NCBI GenBank assembly: GCA_019915015.1
Contig: JAHBBC010000005.1
Span: 930,001-994,000 of the forward strand
DNA length: 64,000 nt
Direction of reading: 5' to 3'
From: Auriscalpium vulgare
Lineage: Eukaryota; Basidiomycota; Agaricomycetes; Russulales; Auriscalpiaceae
Shown here: positions 1 through 13,341 of the stretch, in pieces
Position numbering within the stretch: position 1 is the first letter of the stretch
Layout of the letters: every line of letters begins with the position of its first letter
The notes under the pieces: generated by a model
The model's database searches: none
What the model saw: the letters and a program-made list of their open reading frames with translations, nothing else
Told to the model about the DNA's origin: nothing
Made by a program: the position numbers and the translations under genes

Positions 1-144
1 CTAAGTTATGACACCAGTAAAAGGTCGAGCGACTCACGAGGCGGAAAGGCTTCACCCAACTTGGGCTGGGTAGTGCGTAATCAACAGAAAATGGTGGAGC
101 GCTATCGGGCATTGATATTCGCTCCGGAATCCTCGCCACGTCCG
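1..144. other. Left edge, no gene recognised
   Basis: Nothing recognisable is seen here. This is the 3' flank of the minus-strand CCCH gene that follows; short open frames are not supported by composition or motifs. Confidence 0.4.
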
Positions 145-2262
145 TCAAGACGCTGGGACGCTGGCGTCGTCCGCGCGTTGAGCTGGCCTACAAAGAACAG
201 CACTGAGTATATATATGGACGAGTAAGCCCGATTACGCACAGCAAAGGAGTTCCGGAAGCCAAAAGGCACCTTCTTTGACAGTTGGACGTTGTCCCATTT
301 CCGTTCCGGTTCCAGCTCATCCACTTCCGACGACACAGTCCTGTCCTTGTCCTTGCCGATTACCGAAGACAATGTTGGGGCGGAAATAGGTCCTTCAAAG
401 CCGCTTGAGTCTCGGCTTCCGGAGCGGGAAGGGGCGGTGTCGGGCTTGGGCAACTTGACTTCGTTCACGATGAGAACCGACGATGGACGACGGAAGACAC
501 GTTCCTGAGAAATGTAGGAGTCACCAACAGAGCGCACAGTGGATGATCGCTGTTCTGTGAGAGGGCTGGATGTATGCGGCGAGAAAGGGCGCTCGGAGGC
601 GGAAGAAGGGCGCGGTGTGGCTTGCAATGGCAATGCGCGTGCCTCCAGTGCAGACCGAGGTCGATCCGATGCGTTCAAAAGCCAGGGGCTGTCGCCAAAC
701 GAAGACACAAGAGCTGGGCTGGCCGGTGATCGATGCCTGGCCCATGACATGCGTTTGGACACCGCCTCCTGCGGCGACAAAGTCAGAGACTCATATATAT
801 CGCCGTATATGTCGTTGGTCTGATTATCATCTTCCTCTGCTTGATCGCTGGTGGAACGTTGGGTGTCGGAGTCGCCAGTTAGCGCAGCTCGGTTTGGAAG
901 TACAGTAGTTACGGCAATGGGGCGCCCTTTCACAGTGGCAACAATTTCGGGTGTAGGGCTGTCCGATGTTGACATGATCGCACTCTCGCCAGAATTCTTA
1001 GCACGGTCTGCAAGTGAATCTTTCATGACCTGTGCAAGGGAGTACCTGGCCGCACTGGGAGATCCATCAGAGTCAGGCGGTATGCCACGGGAAGGCATCC
1101 CGAAGATGGGCAAGCTAGATGGAGGCATCGGAAATGGCAGTCGCTCGTGTGGTGAGCCCAGAGAATCGGCGAAAGACACGTCTACTGGAAGCGTTGCATT
1201 CCCGAGAGGAGAGTCTAGGTCGTCTGCTGATATCTTTACAACGTTCAGCGCGCGTGTAAAGGTCAGTCAATCATAGTAAACACTCACCGAAAAATTTCCC
1301 TTCGAAGAAGGGGTTTGAGGTCGAAATTGCGGTGACATGGCACCCAGGTTTTGGGGCAATACTCGCGTTGACGGCGAACCGAAAGGAGAAGAGAGTAGAT
1401 CGAGAGTCGACGTCGGCCGATAGGCCGTGGGCGGAGACAGTGCAAAAGGAGTGGGCCCTACCCAGCTTTCCGCGTATCCCGAGTCAATGGAATCTTCGCG
1501 GATAGCAGGAGACTGGGGAGGGAATGGGATAGACTGGGGAGGGAATGGGATAGGTGGGCCCTGGGCGAGGTTGACAGGCGACAAAAGGCCGGCTGAATTC
1601 AATCCTGAGCTTGTCGTTACTTCGTAATGGGTGGCATAGGCAGGTGCGCGATTGGACAAAGGAAGAGTCACGGTCTCGTCTTCATCCACAGCCGTGGTTA
1701 CCAAGTCACGAGGGTCACGAGGGGAAGACGCGACTTGAACCCCTTCAATATGTGCTGGTGTAATATCAGGACCGATGATGGCCTCCAGCGCCGTCAGAAG
1801 ACTGGTCATGCGTGGTGAACGGGGTGAAGTGGGTGTCTGAGACGCGAGAAATGGGGCGGATACTAGGGAAGAATCAACAGGGGATGATGAGACAAGAAAC
1901 GGATCGAGTTCCGCATCATCGACAGATGGGTGGTGGGTGGGGGCAGCTTTGATTTTTGCTTCGTGGAGGAAGTTACACGAATCGGCGAAGAGGCAGCGGC
2001 CTTGGGAGTAGAAAGGACAAGGACGCGCTGATGTCGGAAGGTAAGGTCTGTCTGACACGGTGAACCGGGAGACACGTACTTTTCTTCTTCCATGACGGCT
2101 CTGTTGGGGACATCGGGGGTGAGGCATTGAAGGACCGCGGTCGAACCCTGGTCGAACCGGTTGGCAACGCGCATGTGGCGCTTGTCCATAACCGGCCACT
2201 AGGGCGCCTAGCCCGGTCAGCTCGGTTGACTCACGGCGCAATATTGAAGCAGCTTGTCGCAC
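145..2262 (-). CDS. CCCH-type zinc-finger protein, putative RNA-binding
   Basis: Two exons joined by a 62-base intron at 1227-1288 (GTGAGT donor, CTGAC branch, CAG acceptor); the phase matches exactly (phase 1, restoring an Ala codon). The N-terminal part carries one CCCH finger, CPFYSQGRCLFADSCNFLH, with spacing C-X7-C-X5-C-X3-H, typical of RNA-binding zinc fingers. The rest, about 550 residues, is Ser/Pro-rich and looks disordered, with no second domain. The start is uncertain: the first in-frame Met is at 2262, but an internal Met near 2125 sits closer to the finger and may be the true start. It diverges from the SET3-like gene with about 220 bases between them. The family usually acts in mRNA turnover or translation; the exact role here is unknown. 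Confidence 0.75.
1513..1554 (-). repeat. Two-copy 21-base tandem repeat in CCCH gene
   Basis: The unit AGACTGGGGAGGGAATGGGAT occurs twice in direct succession inside the coding exon. It encodes a duplicated IPFPPQS heptapeptide in the disordered region. Confidence 0.8.
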
Positions 2263-2484
2263 CGTTGCATTCTCATTCGTGCACGGTCAGTCGCACAGCT
2301 GCAGGGCCGGCCTGAGCCCACCGACGAGCAGCGCTGGCCCAGGCTGGTTTACTGCTTGGCGGCTGACGCAGCCGGGAAAGTGGCGGGCAGTGTTTGCACA
2401 TATTGTGGCTTTATTTCGAGTTGGTCGCGCGCGCTCTTGCTCGACGACCCCCACGACGAATTTCCCTATCTCCCCCCTCCGCTC
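2263..2484. promoter_or_regulatory. Short divergent promoter region (CCCH / SET3-like)
   Basis: About 220 bases separate the start regions of two divergent genes, so it must hold both promoters. No TATA box is visible. This is inferred from gene layout only. Confidence 0.4.
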
Positions 2485-5400
2485 ATGAAAAACGATGCCA
2501 CCGAGGCAGCGCTGGGTCTCCTCGGCCTCACCACCTCCGCTGTCTTCTCCACAGTCCCTCTCAAACGGCCCTCCCCCGACGACGAAGCCACACCAAACTC
2601 AGACGCCATAAACTGCATCTGCGGCTTTGGCTACGATGACGGCTTCTCCATCGCTTGCGACGACTGTTCACGCTGGTGCCATGCCGCCTGTTTCGACATT
2701 GTGGAGGGAGGGGTGCCGGAGGAGTGGCGTTGTTGGCTTTGCGTGCCCCGGCCAGTTGACAGGGACCGCGCGATACGCCTGCAAAAGGAACGACAACGAT
2801 TGGCGATACATGCAGCTTCGGAGAAGCGGCGCCGACAGGCGAGCCCCGGTGTTGACAGGAAGCACCGTCGGCAAAGCGCTCTCGCTATTGAGGGCGGCAG
2901 CAGTACGAAGCGCAAACGCAGAGCGTCGGCTGCCCAGCCGCCGACCACCAGCCCCGAAGACGAGCACGTCAACATTGATGAGCCATGGACGCACAGTTAT
3001 GTACCAATATCGCAAGACATTGTGCCCTCTCGGGAGACGCGGGACACTCTACGACGGCAGGCGCAACACTGGCGGGGGGTTACGGCGCTTTCGCAGCCGC
3101 CGCCAACGCCTTTCACAGCAACTCCCGTCCAATTGTCATCCCTTCCCACAACATCGCCCACCGCTCTTCATCCCCTTCCCAGCTCGTCATTCTCCCATCC
3201 TATCCTGTCCTCGAATATCGACCCATCCGTCCGTCCGCCGTCGTACGCCATGCACACGACACATCCTGTTCCATCCTCCAAGTTTATAACTCCGTTTACT
3301 TCGACAATCATACCGTCCTCTGCTTACCTTTCAGACCCACTCAATGCTTACGCGCACCACGGTATGCCGAAACCATTCGTTCACCTTTTCGGTCCACCGC
3401 TCGACGTCGCTCTCGATGCCCGCATCACAGGCAACGAAGCGCGTTTTGTTCGGAGCGGGTGTCGACCCAACGCGGTCCTGCGCCCGGTCATTTGTCCGAC
3501 AGCGAAGAGTGCTCATGTGCGGGAACGTGCCGACACCTGCGAGGAGACTGGCGAGGACGTGCTGACGTTCGGCGTGTTCGCGCTACGGGATCTCAAAGCC
3601 AATGAGGAGGTTGTTCTCGGATGGGAGTGGGATGACGGAAACGCAGTACACAATCTGCCTGCCCTCATAGAGACGCCACACATGTTCCCGTGAGTGTTAC
3701 GCACAATTACCGCGACCGTTCCTCGCTGACCAGTGTGTGCACAGCCCACACCAAATCGACCACCTTCGCCACCAGATGACTGCAATGCTTCATGCGCTCA
3801 GTTCTACATTCACGACTTGCGCTTGTGGCTCAAACGCCAAGGATTGTGCCCTTACCCTCATGGCAGCATTTGTCGATGGCCAGCTCCCCAATAACGATAC
3901 CTCACCATCCCCTTCAGACAGTGGCCCCGATCACGCCGACCACGAGTCTTCTTTGAGGAAGATTGATATAGGACCGTTGATTGGGGTGGAGCGTGGCTTT
4001 CGAACACGAGAGAAAGCCCCGATGAGCGGAGGTATGAGCGGTGTCGAAGTGGTCTCAGCAGGGTCGGTGTTCAGCGATAGGCGCAACACTGTTGATGTGG
4101 GGTCAGTTACTGCAAAGGACTCGCATCTGGCAGTCAGCGTAGGGCGGTCGACTCTACCAGAACTGCGAGTTAGCCCTGCGACGGCGTCGCCCTCGCCGAG
4201 GAAAGAGAGGAAGGGGAAGTTAAAACCACATCGTGTGTGCCGTCTTTTTCCCATCATGTGCCTCAAGCTCATTGGACCTCTTCCAGCGAATGGCCTTAGC
4301 CATAACGAAACCAGTGCGAAGTCGATGTCCAATGGTCAGCGCACCTCACCCAACGGCTCATTCTGTGCTGATTCTCCAACTTATATCAGGCCTGACTCCT
4401 GCAGCCCGTCGCAAGCGTCGCGTCACGATCGACAAGCCGCCTCCTCGCTCGCCGTCGCCGTCGAATTCAGACATTGCTATCGACAGTGACGAAGAATGCA
4501 AGATGCCGCCTAAGATGCGCAAACGCTGGATCCATAGGAGCACTGAGGCCTTGCGCGCAACCTCTCAGTCAGCCTCGCCAAGCGGGAGTTTGGTCAGTTT
4601 GGGCAGCGTGATGGGGCACAGCGAAGTAGACGAAATGGACATCGATCGCATACCGTCACTAGGTGAGTTGCCTTTTGGTCCGAAATTTCGAACCTCCAAG
4701 CTCATCTGACTGTATGGCAGACTCGAAGGACATGCCCCCACCCCCCATGCCAGCCACTTTAGATCCAACAACCATCTCGTCCATCTCGTCTGTCGCTCCT
4801 ACATCCCCGTCACCCCGCATCTCCATCAGCAACTTGCCATCCTTTTCGTCATCTCACCAACCGCAAGCATCACCCTCCCCTTCCACACCCTTTGCCAAAC
4901 TGTCTTTGCTTTCGCCTCTCGTCTCAGACTTGACTTCGCCACGCTCCTTTCCGTTCGGTTCGCCTCTTTCACCTAATTTATCACCTTCACTTCTGCCTTT
5001 GGGTGCCCCTCGGACGCCTCATCCGGATGGGACGTCTCTTACTCGGGAATTCGCTGGTGCTGGCGATGAGGATACAACTATGGATGTTGATCAGGAGTGT
5101 GCCCCGACGGAGTCCTCCCCCGAGTCTGTGGACTCCTTGCCGACAGTATCGAGGTCGTCACCTACTTCACCTGCCCTTCCACCGTCAATCTCTTTCTCTA
5201 TACGCCGATACGATCCAATGCTGGGTGAGAATCACACCCTCTCTCATTCATCCGAGATCCTTGCATCTCCACTTGCCTTGACATCTCCAAAATCGTTCGT
5301 TCTCGAGCCTCCCGCCGAAATCGAGCCACGGGAACGAACACCTTCGCCTTCATTTCCATTATCAACATCTCCTGCTATGAGCGATGCGGCTAACGCGCGG

Positions 5401-6375
5401 GCACTTACCCCGCCCCCGCCGCCTCAAGTACCCAAGGTGAAGATGTCACTGAAGGACTTCGCCCTGCGGAAGAAGAAGCAGAGGGAGGAAGGGATGACTA
5501 AGGTGCCACAGGTGTCCGATGCGACGAGTCCGCCTGTCGACGACGCACTTGAGCTGGCGGGGGTTGAAGCCAGCATCGAGGCTGTGTCAGATTCGCATGA
5601 GCTCCAGGCGAGTGGAAATGGGAGCTCAACAATGGAAGAGACGCGGGTAGCTCAGGCTCAGGCGCCGATCTCTTCTGACGAGACGAATGAGCCCAGTTCC
5701 TCGAATGAACCGGCCGGGGACGCTGCAGAGTTGACCACGGATGCGTCGCCGAGCGACGTAGCCATCTCTGTCGCCGATGATTCTCTGGAGGAGCGCCCAG
5801 CGGTACAACCGCCAGCACCGGTAGTCGAGATCAATGAGTCGCCATCGTCTCCGAAAGGTCAACAGGCGGCCATCAATCAGGTCCTTCCCATCGACGAAGA
5901 CGGCAATCGAGATTCACCGTCTACGCTGCCACCATCTCCGGTCCCGGACGATATGGTGTCGAACTCGTCGCATACATCTGCTCCTGAAGATGGAGAGGTT
6001 TCAGTCAATACTCCGGCCCCTCGTCAGCCTCCCTCACAGCCGAGATCCTATTCTCCCCCCACTCAGCCCCGTTCCTTCGCGTCGCGTACTGCATCTCCTT
6101 CCCCCACGCCGACTCCAACCCCTCACCGCCTCCCGCCTTCATCCTCATATCGCACGCCAACGACAACCTATGTTCCTCCGTCGTCTCGGCCTTTACCCAG
6201 TGGCCCTCGTGCGCTACGCGCCAGCCTCGCCCAATCTGCACCCGTCGCTCCGGCTGCGGTTCGTCCGGCGCTTGCTTCCTACATCCCGCGCGGGCCGTCC
6301 GCTGATAGAGATCGCGCGTGGAACGGGCTAGGACGCGGTCGCGGTCGGGGCACGAGCAGTACGTGGGGCCGGTGA
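2485..6375 (+). CDS. SET3-like PHD-finger and SET-domain protein
   Basis: Met at 2485 begins MKNDATEAALG. A PHD finger lies at residues about 42-88 (CICGFGYDDGF, CDDCSRWCHAAC, WRCWLC). A basic linker follows, then a SET domain at about 310-420 (RFVRSGCRPNAVLRP, GVFALRDL, VVLGWEWDD). The domain continues across an intron at 3690-3744 into a Cys-rich post-SET-like stretch (CACGSNAKDC). Further introns are 4233-4286 (probable) and 4663-4720 (phase checked). The last exon is about 550 residues of Ser/Pro-rich low complexity ending in Arg/Gly repeats. In the Set3/MLL5 group the SET domain lacks the catalytic Tyr, and GWEWD at the usual YDY position fits that. The family is a subunit of the Set3 histone-deacetylase complex and reads H3K4 methylation through its PHD finger. 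The exon junction near 4233-4390 is the least certain part. Confidence 0.85.
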
Positions 6376-6677
6376 GGATGTTCAGCGCAAGTGGACATAG
6401 AATGGAACCTTTACTTATACACTACATATTGTGACTTCAACTCCAAGCTAGTTGTCTGTATGGTTATTTCTTAAATCTTTTTGCTCTAATTATCCAGTTG
6501 CCTTGTTGATACTCTCTACTTGTATGCCGTGATGTTTTTCTCGTCTTGCCCTTGCCGTCGCCGCTTCGCTTTCGGTACTCTTCGTCAAATTGTACTATGA
6601 TCTGTTTTTGTATTGACAATGAATGCTCCCTGTAAGTAGATACAGAAAGATGTCCTACCTTCCCACACCTCATGTCC
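6376..6677. other. Convergent intergenic region
   Basis: About 300 AT-richer bases lie between the 3' ends of the SET3-like gene and the SNF2-like helicase. Nothing coding is seen; it probably holds the 3' untranslated ends of both genes. Confidence 0.5.
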
Positions 6678-9600
6678 TCATGCGGCATCACTGAACCTGA
6701 TCGCCCTCTTTTTTATGGGAGGTCCACCAGTAGATGCCACGGTAACACCTCTCGAGGGTGCTGCGATAGTCTCCGGATGCGCTGCCACGATGCCAGAGGT
6801 GGGTAGGTACGACCCCAATGGTTGGTTGAGCAGCGGTGCATTCAGTATGATCGGCTTGAACTGCGTCTCCGTCATGAATTGAGGATTCTGGGCCTCAGTG
6901 TCAGAGGACGATCCAAAGGCTGAGTGGGTCTTCTTACGGCTATGAAGTGCCTCATGCGCAAATCATCTGTCAGACCACTAGCCCTTTGATGCTCGCCTTT
7001 CAGTTCTGCACGACGAGACATCATAGCCTCCTCAAATGTGCCCCTGATGGCCAGAGTCTTCACTGTGAACGAAGTGAGCATTATAAATGGTCAAACGTTG
7101 GGCTTTTACCGCTGATGGGCTTCGTTTGGCCAATACGGTGAACTCGCTACAACACTCGTCAGTCCATATCAAAGGCTTGGACAGTCTGACAAACCTTGAT
7201 CGCTTGCGCCTCCACGTCAGCTTGCCAAACGGGCTCGCAAAAAATGACCCGAGTCGCCGACGTCAGGTTCCTTGAGAAGCGACCGCATCAGCTTGGGAAA
7301 TTACACATGAGGAAGAGATCGACGGACAGCCCTCGAGACCCGTGCTTCAACTCCATTAAGAAGACTCTATAGCGGGTAGAGGTCTCGAAAGTCATGACGA
7401 ATTGCTCGCGGACGCGGGAGTGCATCTTTGTTGTGTAATGCAGGAACTCAACTCCGACAGCATTCAGTGCCTCACTGACGTGAGCCAAAGTCAACTTCGA
7501 CTCGGAGAACACCAGAAACTTCTCATGCAAAGAATGTTGCAAAATCTGCATCACATGAACATAGACCTTTGATACCACAGGGGAAACTTTACGCACTTCA
7601 TTGAGTAAATAGTCAAGTTTCGATGATCTGGACCGCAGGATCCGCGCATTGCGAAGAGGAGACGCATTGGCCAACGAGGGGATTAAGACTCGGGCTGATG
7701 TTTCCGTATTGTCCACGGCCAACTGAGAATCGCGGCGGATGAGCATATCCTGAGTGGCAGTGAAGACACGCGAAACTTCCTGGATCTTCTTCTGCTGCGC
7801 TTGGGTGACGGGCTCATTGGCCATAGTTATTTCACGGTCATCTTGTCCTACGCCTTGCTGCTTCTTGGTTCGGGGGCGTTTCGTGGCGGCCGCATGATGA
7901 ACGAATAGAGCTATCCGCTCTGCATCCTCCTTGGCTAGAGTCTCGCCATATTTAATCAAGCGCTCTTGAGAGGCCAGTGGATACTTCAACCCCGTCTCGC
8001 GGAGCTTTAAAAGGCGGTAGTGAAACATTAGGCCGGCTGACCCTGCGTGTTCGGCTGGGAGGTCCCAATCCAATGGCACAGTGGACAGTTCGGACCAGGC
8101 GCGAAAAATGTTTGAGGAGATACCGGTGATGATGAAGGGCACCTCAGGAATGGGATATTGCTGCACTGCTCTCCACGTCACATCGCGGGCTGCTAGTTGT
8201 CTGAACAACAAAATCAGCCGGAAGTCACGGACAGCTATAGTGCATTGCGTACATATGCACCTTGGATGCTTTCAAAAGTGACATGTCCGAGTGTGTGTTT
8301 TGGCGTGAAGCCGCGCGCTCTATCAGATTATCGATGCTGTTGTTCAGCTCGTCGACGTTGTACATCTTCTCATCGACGTGCCAAAACATGAGCCTTAGAA
8401 GAGATGCGTTGAGCATGTGATAATATTTGAGAAAAGATAACGCACTGGGAGTAATTGGCGACGAGTAATTTCAACTCGCCGGCGTGCTGATGGTTAAGTC
8501 TGAGTCGTGCGTAAGCTTTCGTGTAGCCGGAAACTTACCAAGGGATGGAACAGGTAATCCTAAGGATACATGGTGAGCCCCGCTCAAACACAGTGCGAGG
8601 CAAGGGCTGACCTGGTCCTTACGCTCAGAATCTACCGCGTTGATCACTATCACAGCCTGCAGCGCATTATATGACTTGACAGCTATAGGGTCCAAATCCA
8701 TAAGGACAGTTTCTTGCGTCAAAGGCGGTAGAACGATATCTTTCTCAACATCTTCGATCCTTGAGATGGACAATGAGAAAGAGCATCCTCAAATGTAAGC
8801 CAACCTTACCTGTGGCGGATCATCACACTGGCCATGACCTGTGCCAAAACCTGAACGGCCCCAGGATTGGGCCCGCCCGCAGCGAATAGAGGTTGAATGA
8901 CTTGACTTTGGAAAAGCTGTGACGAGGCTAGAAACCGAGGTACCCGGAGAAAGGAGACAATCATCTTGCCTAACCGGCGAAGGTTGTCGCGGTCCTGTGA
9001 GCTCCAGAAGTGAGGAGAAATCCCTGCTCGGTCCGCAGCAGAATCTGTAGGTGCCAGAGGCAGTTCCTCCTCCGAGTCTGCGTCGGTGGTTTCTGCAGTG
9101 GGAGTGTCGGTAGCCGGATAGCTCAATCCGGAATAGTAGCCCTGTTCAGCCTCTGCATTTTCAGAGCCGAAGTGGATACCAAGTAAATCTGGAGTGGGGG
9201 TTCCAGACACCAACCAGCGCCGCTCGACGCTCAAAAGATTTGCGACTCGGCTGATACGCGTGTTGTCCTGCCCGTGCACATGGCCTTCGTCGACGACCAG
9301 CCGTTTCCAGCGAACTTGAAATAATGACGACACAGGAGACTCGCACCGACATTTTGGGACACGAGTATTGCGGTACTCAGGGCAGTGGCACGGTGTCCAG
9401 GAATGTGCGGCGTCGATGTCCGAGAACGCTTCCTCCTTTGCAAAGCCTAACAACCATGTGAGCTGCGCTCCATGAACTTGGGAAATACATACGATCGTGG
9501 TTCATGAGTATGATCTTAGATTGCACGGCGGTCAGTCGACGAAGGTACAAAGGTGTGCGCGGCTCACGTCATAATCCGTTGCCAGTGTTAGTGCCCGAGG

Positions 9601-11128
9601 AAGCCGATCCTCCGGCTTGACAGAAAGGACACGCAACGTTGGTAAACAATGCTTGTAAATCTCCGAAATCCATTGCGCAAGCAAGTTGGGTGGGACAATG
9701 ATAAGTGTGGCAGATGAGAGATACACGACTCGAGGTCCGAGCCCGTGGTTTTGCTTTTGCACTGCACGCCGACTTCGAGAAGAAGTTGGGTCTGGCGGAT
9801 TCCAGTGGAAGTAGAAGGGTGCATTCAAGTCGAGAAGCTTCCCTAGCCTGCGGTCGCCAAGCCAGTCGCGATTGTGACGAACGTCGGCTGCGCCAGGGTG
9901 CAACCGGATGCGATGCAGCAGGCCCTCGACAAGCGAGGGGAAACCCTTGGAGTCATCCGCCCGCGCACCGCGCTGTTTAAAGAGTTTTTTACGAGCCTCT
10001 TCAAACGGAGCACCAGGGAAATGACGAAATGCAACCGGTGTGAGTACTGGCCGGGGTCATGAAAGGATTCCTCGGGTTTTGGCAATTGATCCACGGTGGC
10101 AAGCACCAGCGCGAGTATCATGACGGTTTTCCCGGTCCCTTCCCGCGGAGTGTTATCATCGCATGGTGCAATCGACAATAGATTCGACGTACCTAATTCC
10201 TCGCATAGAATGCCTCCCTGGTCGGAGTCGGCCATGGGGCATTCCCGGAGGAATTCCATCGTCCCAGGCTGGAAGTAGAACGCGGCACCGTCCAGGCCCC
10301 GCAGTGGGATATATAGCGGGTCAGGCGTGCAAGACCTCTGGGTTTCCTTCATGAGCATGACGGAGATGGTTCGGCGCTGGTAAGGGTACAGGTGGCTGCG
10401 GAGGCAGTCAATCGGTTGCCCAGAGGCAACACGCTGAACCAAGGCTCTGGTAGCCTCGTCACCGTTCGTGAGGGCAAACTGGTCAATTTGAGGAGAAGGC
10501 AACCTATCGTAGATGCTCGAGAGGCTGCCAGTATCCTGGCGACACCGTCAATACGAAAATAATTCATTGTCGACGCAGATTCAACGCACCGTTGTGAAGT
10601 TCAAAACTGTCTTGACTTGCGCATGCCTTCCGTGATGCTTGCTAGCCACAGTTCTCCATCCTGGACGATGCGCGGGAGGATTTCCTTCAAGAATCTCTGT
10701 GCCGGTTTCACTACTAGCAACTCGTCTCGGTGGCGTAGCCTTCCTTGTACGTTGGACAGATCGTAAGGAATGATGTAGATTCGGCATACGACGAGGTTGC
10801 TCGCTGGTACAAGGGTGCAAGTAACCGATAAGAACTTGTGGAGGATAAGAAAGTCCAGATGTCGGCATAGGTCAGAGTCAGCTTGGCTGCGCTCAATCAA
10901 TTGAGGAGAGATTTTGTCGCCACAGAAATGATGCCATCCATCCTCGACGTGCGCGTGGTCGCAGCAGGACTCGTCCCATGACAGCGACAGTGTGATAGTA
11001 CCCGCTGGTAGAAGATGGGGCAGTGCAAACGGATGATCCGACGGAGAGCTAGCACTTGAAGCGTGCGAGGCGTGTCGGCACCTGCTGCAGCAGTAGCTGC
11101 ATGAACCGTCGGCGTCGGTGAGGGTCAT
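6678..11128 (-). CDS. SNF2-family DNA-dependent ATPase/helicase, with apparent frameshifts
   Basis: A multi-exon gene with SNF2 helicase motifs in order. Motif I is [13 protein letters not shown], split by an intron after EELG. Motif II is VDEGH ([11 protein letters not shown] upstream), motif [16 protein letters not shown]. The C-terminal helicase half includes [20 protein letters not shown], then [14 protein letters not shown] and RVHRIGQTK, the hallmark SNF2 motif VI region. It ends with ...[13 protein letters not shown] Cys/His-rich N-terminus precedes the helicase. Most introns join in phase, but two places do not: near 10603-10606 and near 10053-10056 the frame is restored only by adding one base in a short homopolymer. 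Either the sequence lost bases there or the copy is decaying. It resembles basidiomycete SNF2 proteins of unassigned role; chromatin or repair function is inferred from family only. RING and chromodomains were not seen. Confidence 0.8.
10053..10056 (-). other. Apparent -1 frameshift in SNF2-like gene
   Basis: The upstream frame reads ...EESFHDP and the downstream frame reads [14 protein letters not shown] fifth C in the coding-strand C4 run would join them. No GT-AG intron solves the phase. Confidence 0.6.
10603..10606 (-). other. Second apparent -1 frameshift in SNF2-like gene
   Basis: The frame ...[11 protein letters not shown] must join [17 protein letters not shown]. One extra base in the T4 run on the coding strand would do so. 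The only GT..AG pair here spans 10 bases, too short for an intron. Confidence 0.55.
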
Positions 11129-11479
11129 GAATCGCCGCAGTGAGTAATGAGTAGCAGCTACAGCTCCTACTTACCGGTAGTCACCTAGCGGCGGCTGCGG
11201 CAGTAACCGTGCTGTGCTCAGACCCGACGCGGCGGCCGCTTAGGATGTCAGTCCTTGCAAGCAGCAAATTCGATAGCAAAGGGTGTAGTATTAGGTGGTA
11301 CATGACCACAGACATTTGTTTATCGTGAAAGGTTCATGAAAAAAATATGTAGGATAAATGCACTCAGACCAGAGCAACAACTTGGACAAGTAGTACAACA
11401 AATGCGAAAGATCGTAGATATGAGCATGGAGATGGAATACGGAATAGCAGTCTAAATGTGTGTTCCTCCCTACGATCGA
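11129..11479. other. Intergenic region upstream of SNF2-like gene
   Basis: About 350 bases between the helicase start and the flippase 3' end. It contains a GC-rich stretch (11180-11250) then AT-rich sequence, presumably promoter and 3' untranslated sequence. No gene was seen. Confidence 0.45.
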
Positions 11480-13335
11480 TCACTCCTCCGAGATCTCAGT
11501 CGGCGGCCGCTTCCGCCTGCTGAGCGGATGCCGAATGGACCGCAATATTTGGCTGCGTCGGTTGCGACGCTCGGGGTTCGGAGCCGGAGACACGCCGGAC
11601 AGGTTGCTCTGAATGCGGCGCATCGCTACGCCGTTCTCCTCCGTTGCGAAGTCGAAACCGCGCGACTGGCTGTGCAGCCCCGTCGACATGTCGATCTGGC
11701 TGCCACGAGCGGCGGTCATAGATGGCCGAGATGCGCTGTACGGGGTGGGCGGAACCGCCTGTTCTTGCGCTGCAAGCTCTTCCTTGCTCTGGCGCAGGTA
11801 CGCGTCGTGTATCAGGTCCATCTGGGGATTAAGCCTGTAGTTCCAACGCAGGATATCGATGTCGTTCGGGTCGAAGCCGAACGACCAAGCAGTCCAGAGG
11901 TAGCGCGGGAGAAGGGCGAGAAGGAAAGTGAGAGGAATGCTCAGCCAGAAGAGCGCGGAATGGAAGAGGAAGTGGTCGTTCCCATATACGGGAGTAGAGA
12001 ACCATCCGGGCGCTATGACGGAATAAACCGCCTGTAGGACTAACATGAGCAGATAGCACCAAATAATGAGACCTGGCACACGCACCGTGTACACCCATAT
12101 GAGGACGATGCCGATGAATACAGCAAAGAACACCCATCCTGTCCACACTCTGGTGTTAAGACCGTTGAACAGATTCGCAGCGATGGCAGCAGAGATCGCC
12201 ATGACCTTTGATTGCAGCATCAGCAATGAAAAGATGACCGCAAAGGAAGCTGCTCACAGTAGCGAACTCATACTGCGCCACATCGTACCCGTCGTTACGA
12301 GCGGTCGGGGAGAAGTACCCGTATAATATGATGAAGAACACGATGGCCGACTGGACAACACCTTCCACCATGTATACGGTAAACAGCTTGGCGCCGAACC
12401 ACTTCCCTTCGCGACCATATCGGTACAGCTGAGGGATGGCCATCAGGACACGGTCATCTGGAGGTCATGATGAGCACACGCTCTTAACGACAGTAATGAA
12501 CGCACCGATGAGGCGGTCAAACAAGCCGATGGCGATGACAGGTGCGATGGTCCAGAACGAATTCCAGAACAGCAAGTACGTGTACTCAAAGACGCTGGGA
12601 TGCACAGTTCAGCATCGAGCATCATTGAGAGATCTATGGAGAGTATTACTCACTAGGCAGATGACCAGCCGCAATAGATCTGATACCACCACAAGACACC
12701 GATACAAATGATGTTCTTGTAGAAGAAGTTCGTGATCCTGCCGAAGTGTGTCAAGTGACAAGTCAGCGTCATATCACGAGAACCGAAACGTGAGATACTG
12801 ACATATTGCCGTTGCGGGCGTAAGACCAATGACCATGTACAAGCAACAATCGTTTGAGGTACCGGAATTGCGCAATCGCGTAGTCAGACGAGTTGACAGC
12901 CTGCAAGCCCTCTTCACCGGAGATACCGACGCCGACGTCAGCCGCCTGGATCATGCTGACGTCGTTTGCCCCATCTCCGATAGCGAGGGTCATGGTATCA
13001 AGACCGTCCTTGACCAATTTGACCACGAAAGCTTTCTGCTTCGGAGACACACGGCAGCAGACGACAGCCTCGCATTGGATGGCAAGCTGCAGGAGCAGAT
13101 GCTTGTGCCGATCATCGCTAAGGGCCTACGCGGCGATGTCAGTAACAGAAAGGTACGTTGAAAGAGGCTATGCTTACCTCTTCAAGCGCAAGTCCGTCAA
13201 TGACCAGAACGTACCCACCAGGACGTTGACCGTTTTGCGAACCGACGATGGATGTGATACCCGTGTTCACGCGATGTAGAGGATATCCGTTGCTCGCCTC
13301 TGCACTTAGCTGCTCAGTGTTCACCATGGGATCGT

Positions 13336-13341
13336 CAAGAT
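13336..13341 (-). other. Apparent -1 frameshift in flippase
   Basis: The coding strand reads ...TACTTCCCGGAGACCGGTATC then TTGACGATCCC. The conserved GILDDP reading needs one more base before CTT. This is independent of the transposon insertion. Confidence 0.6.
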
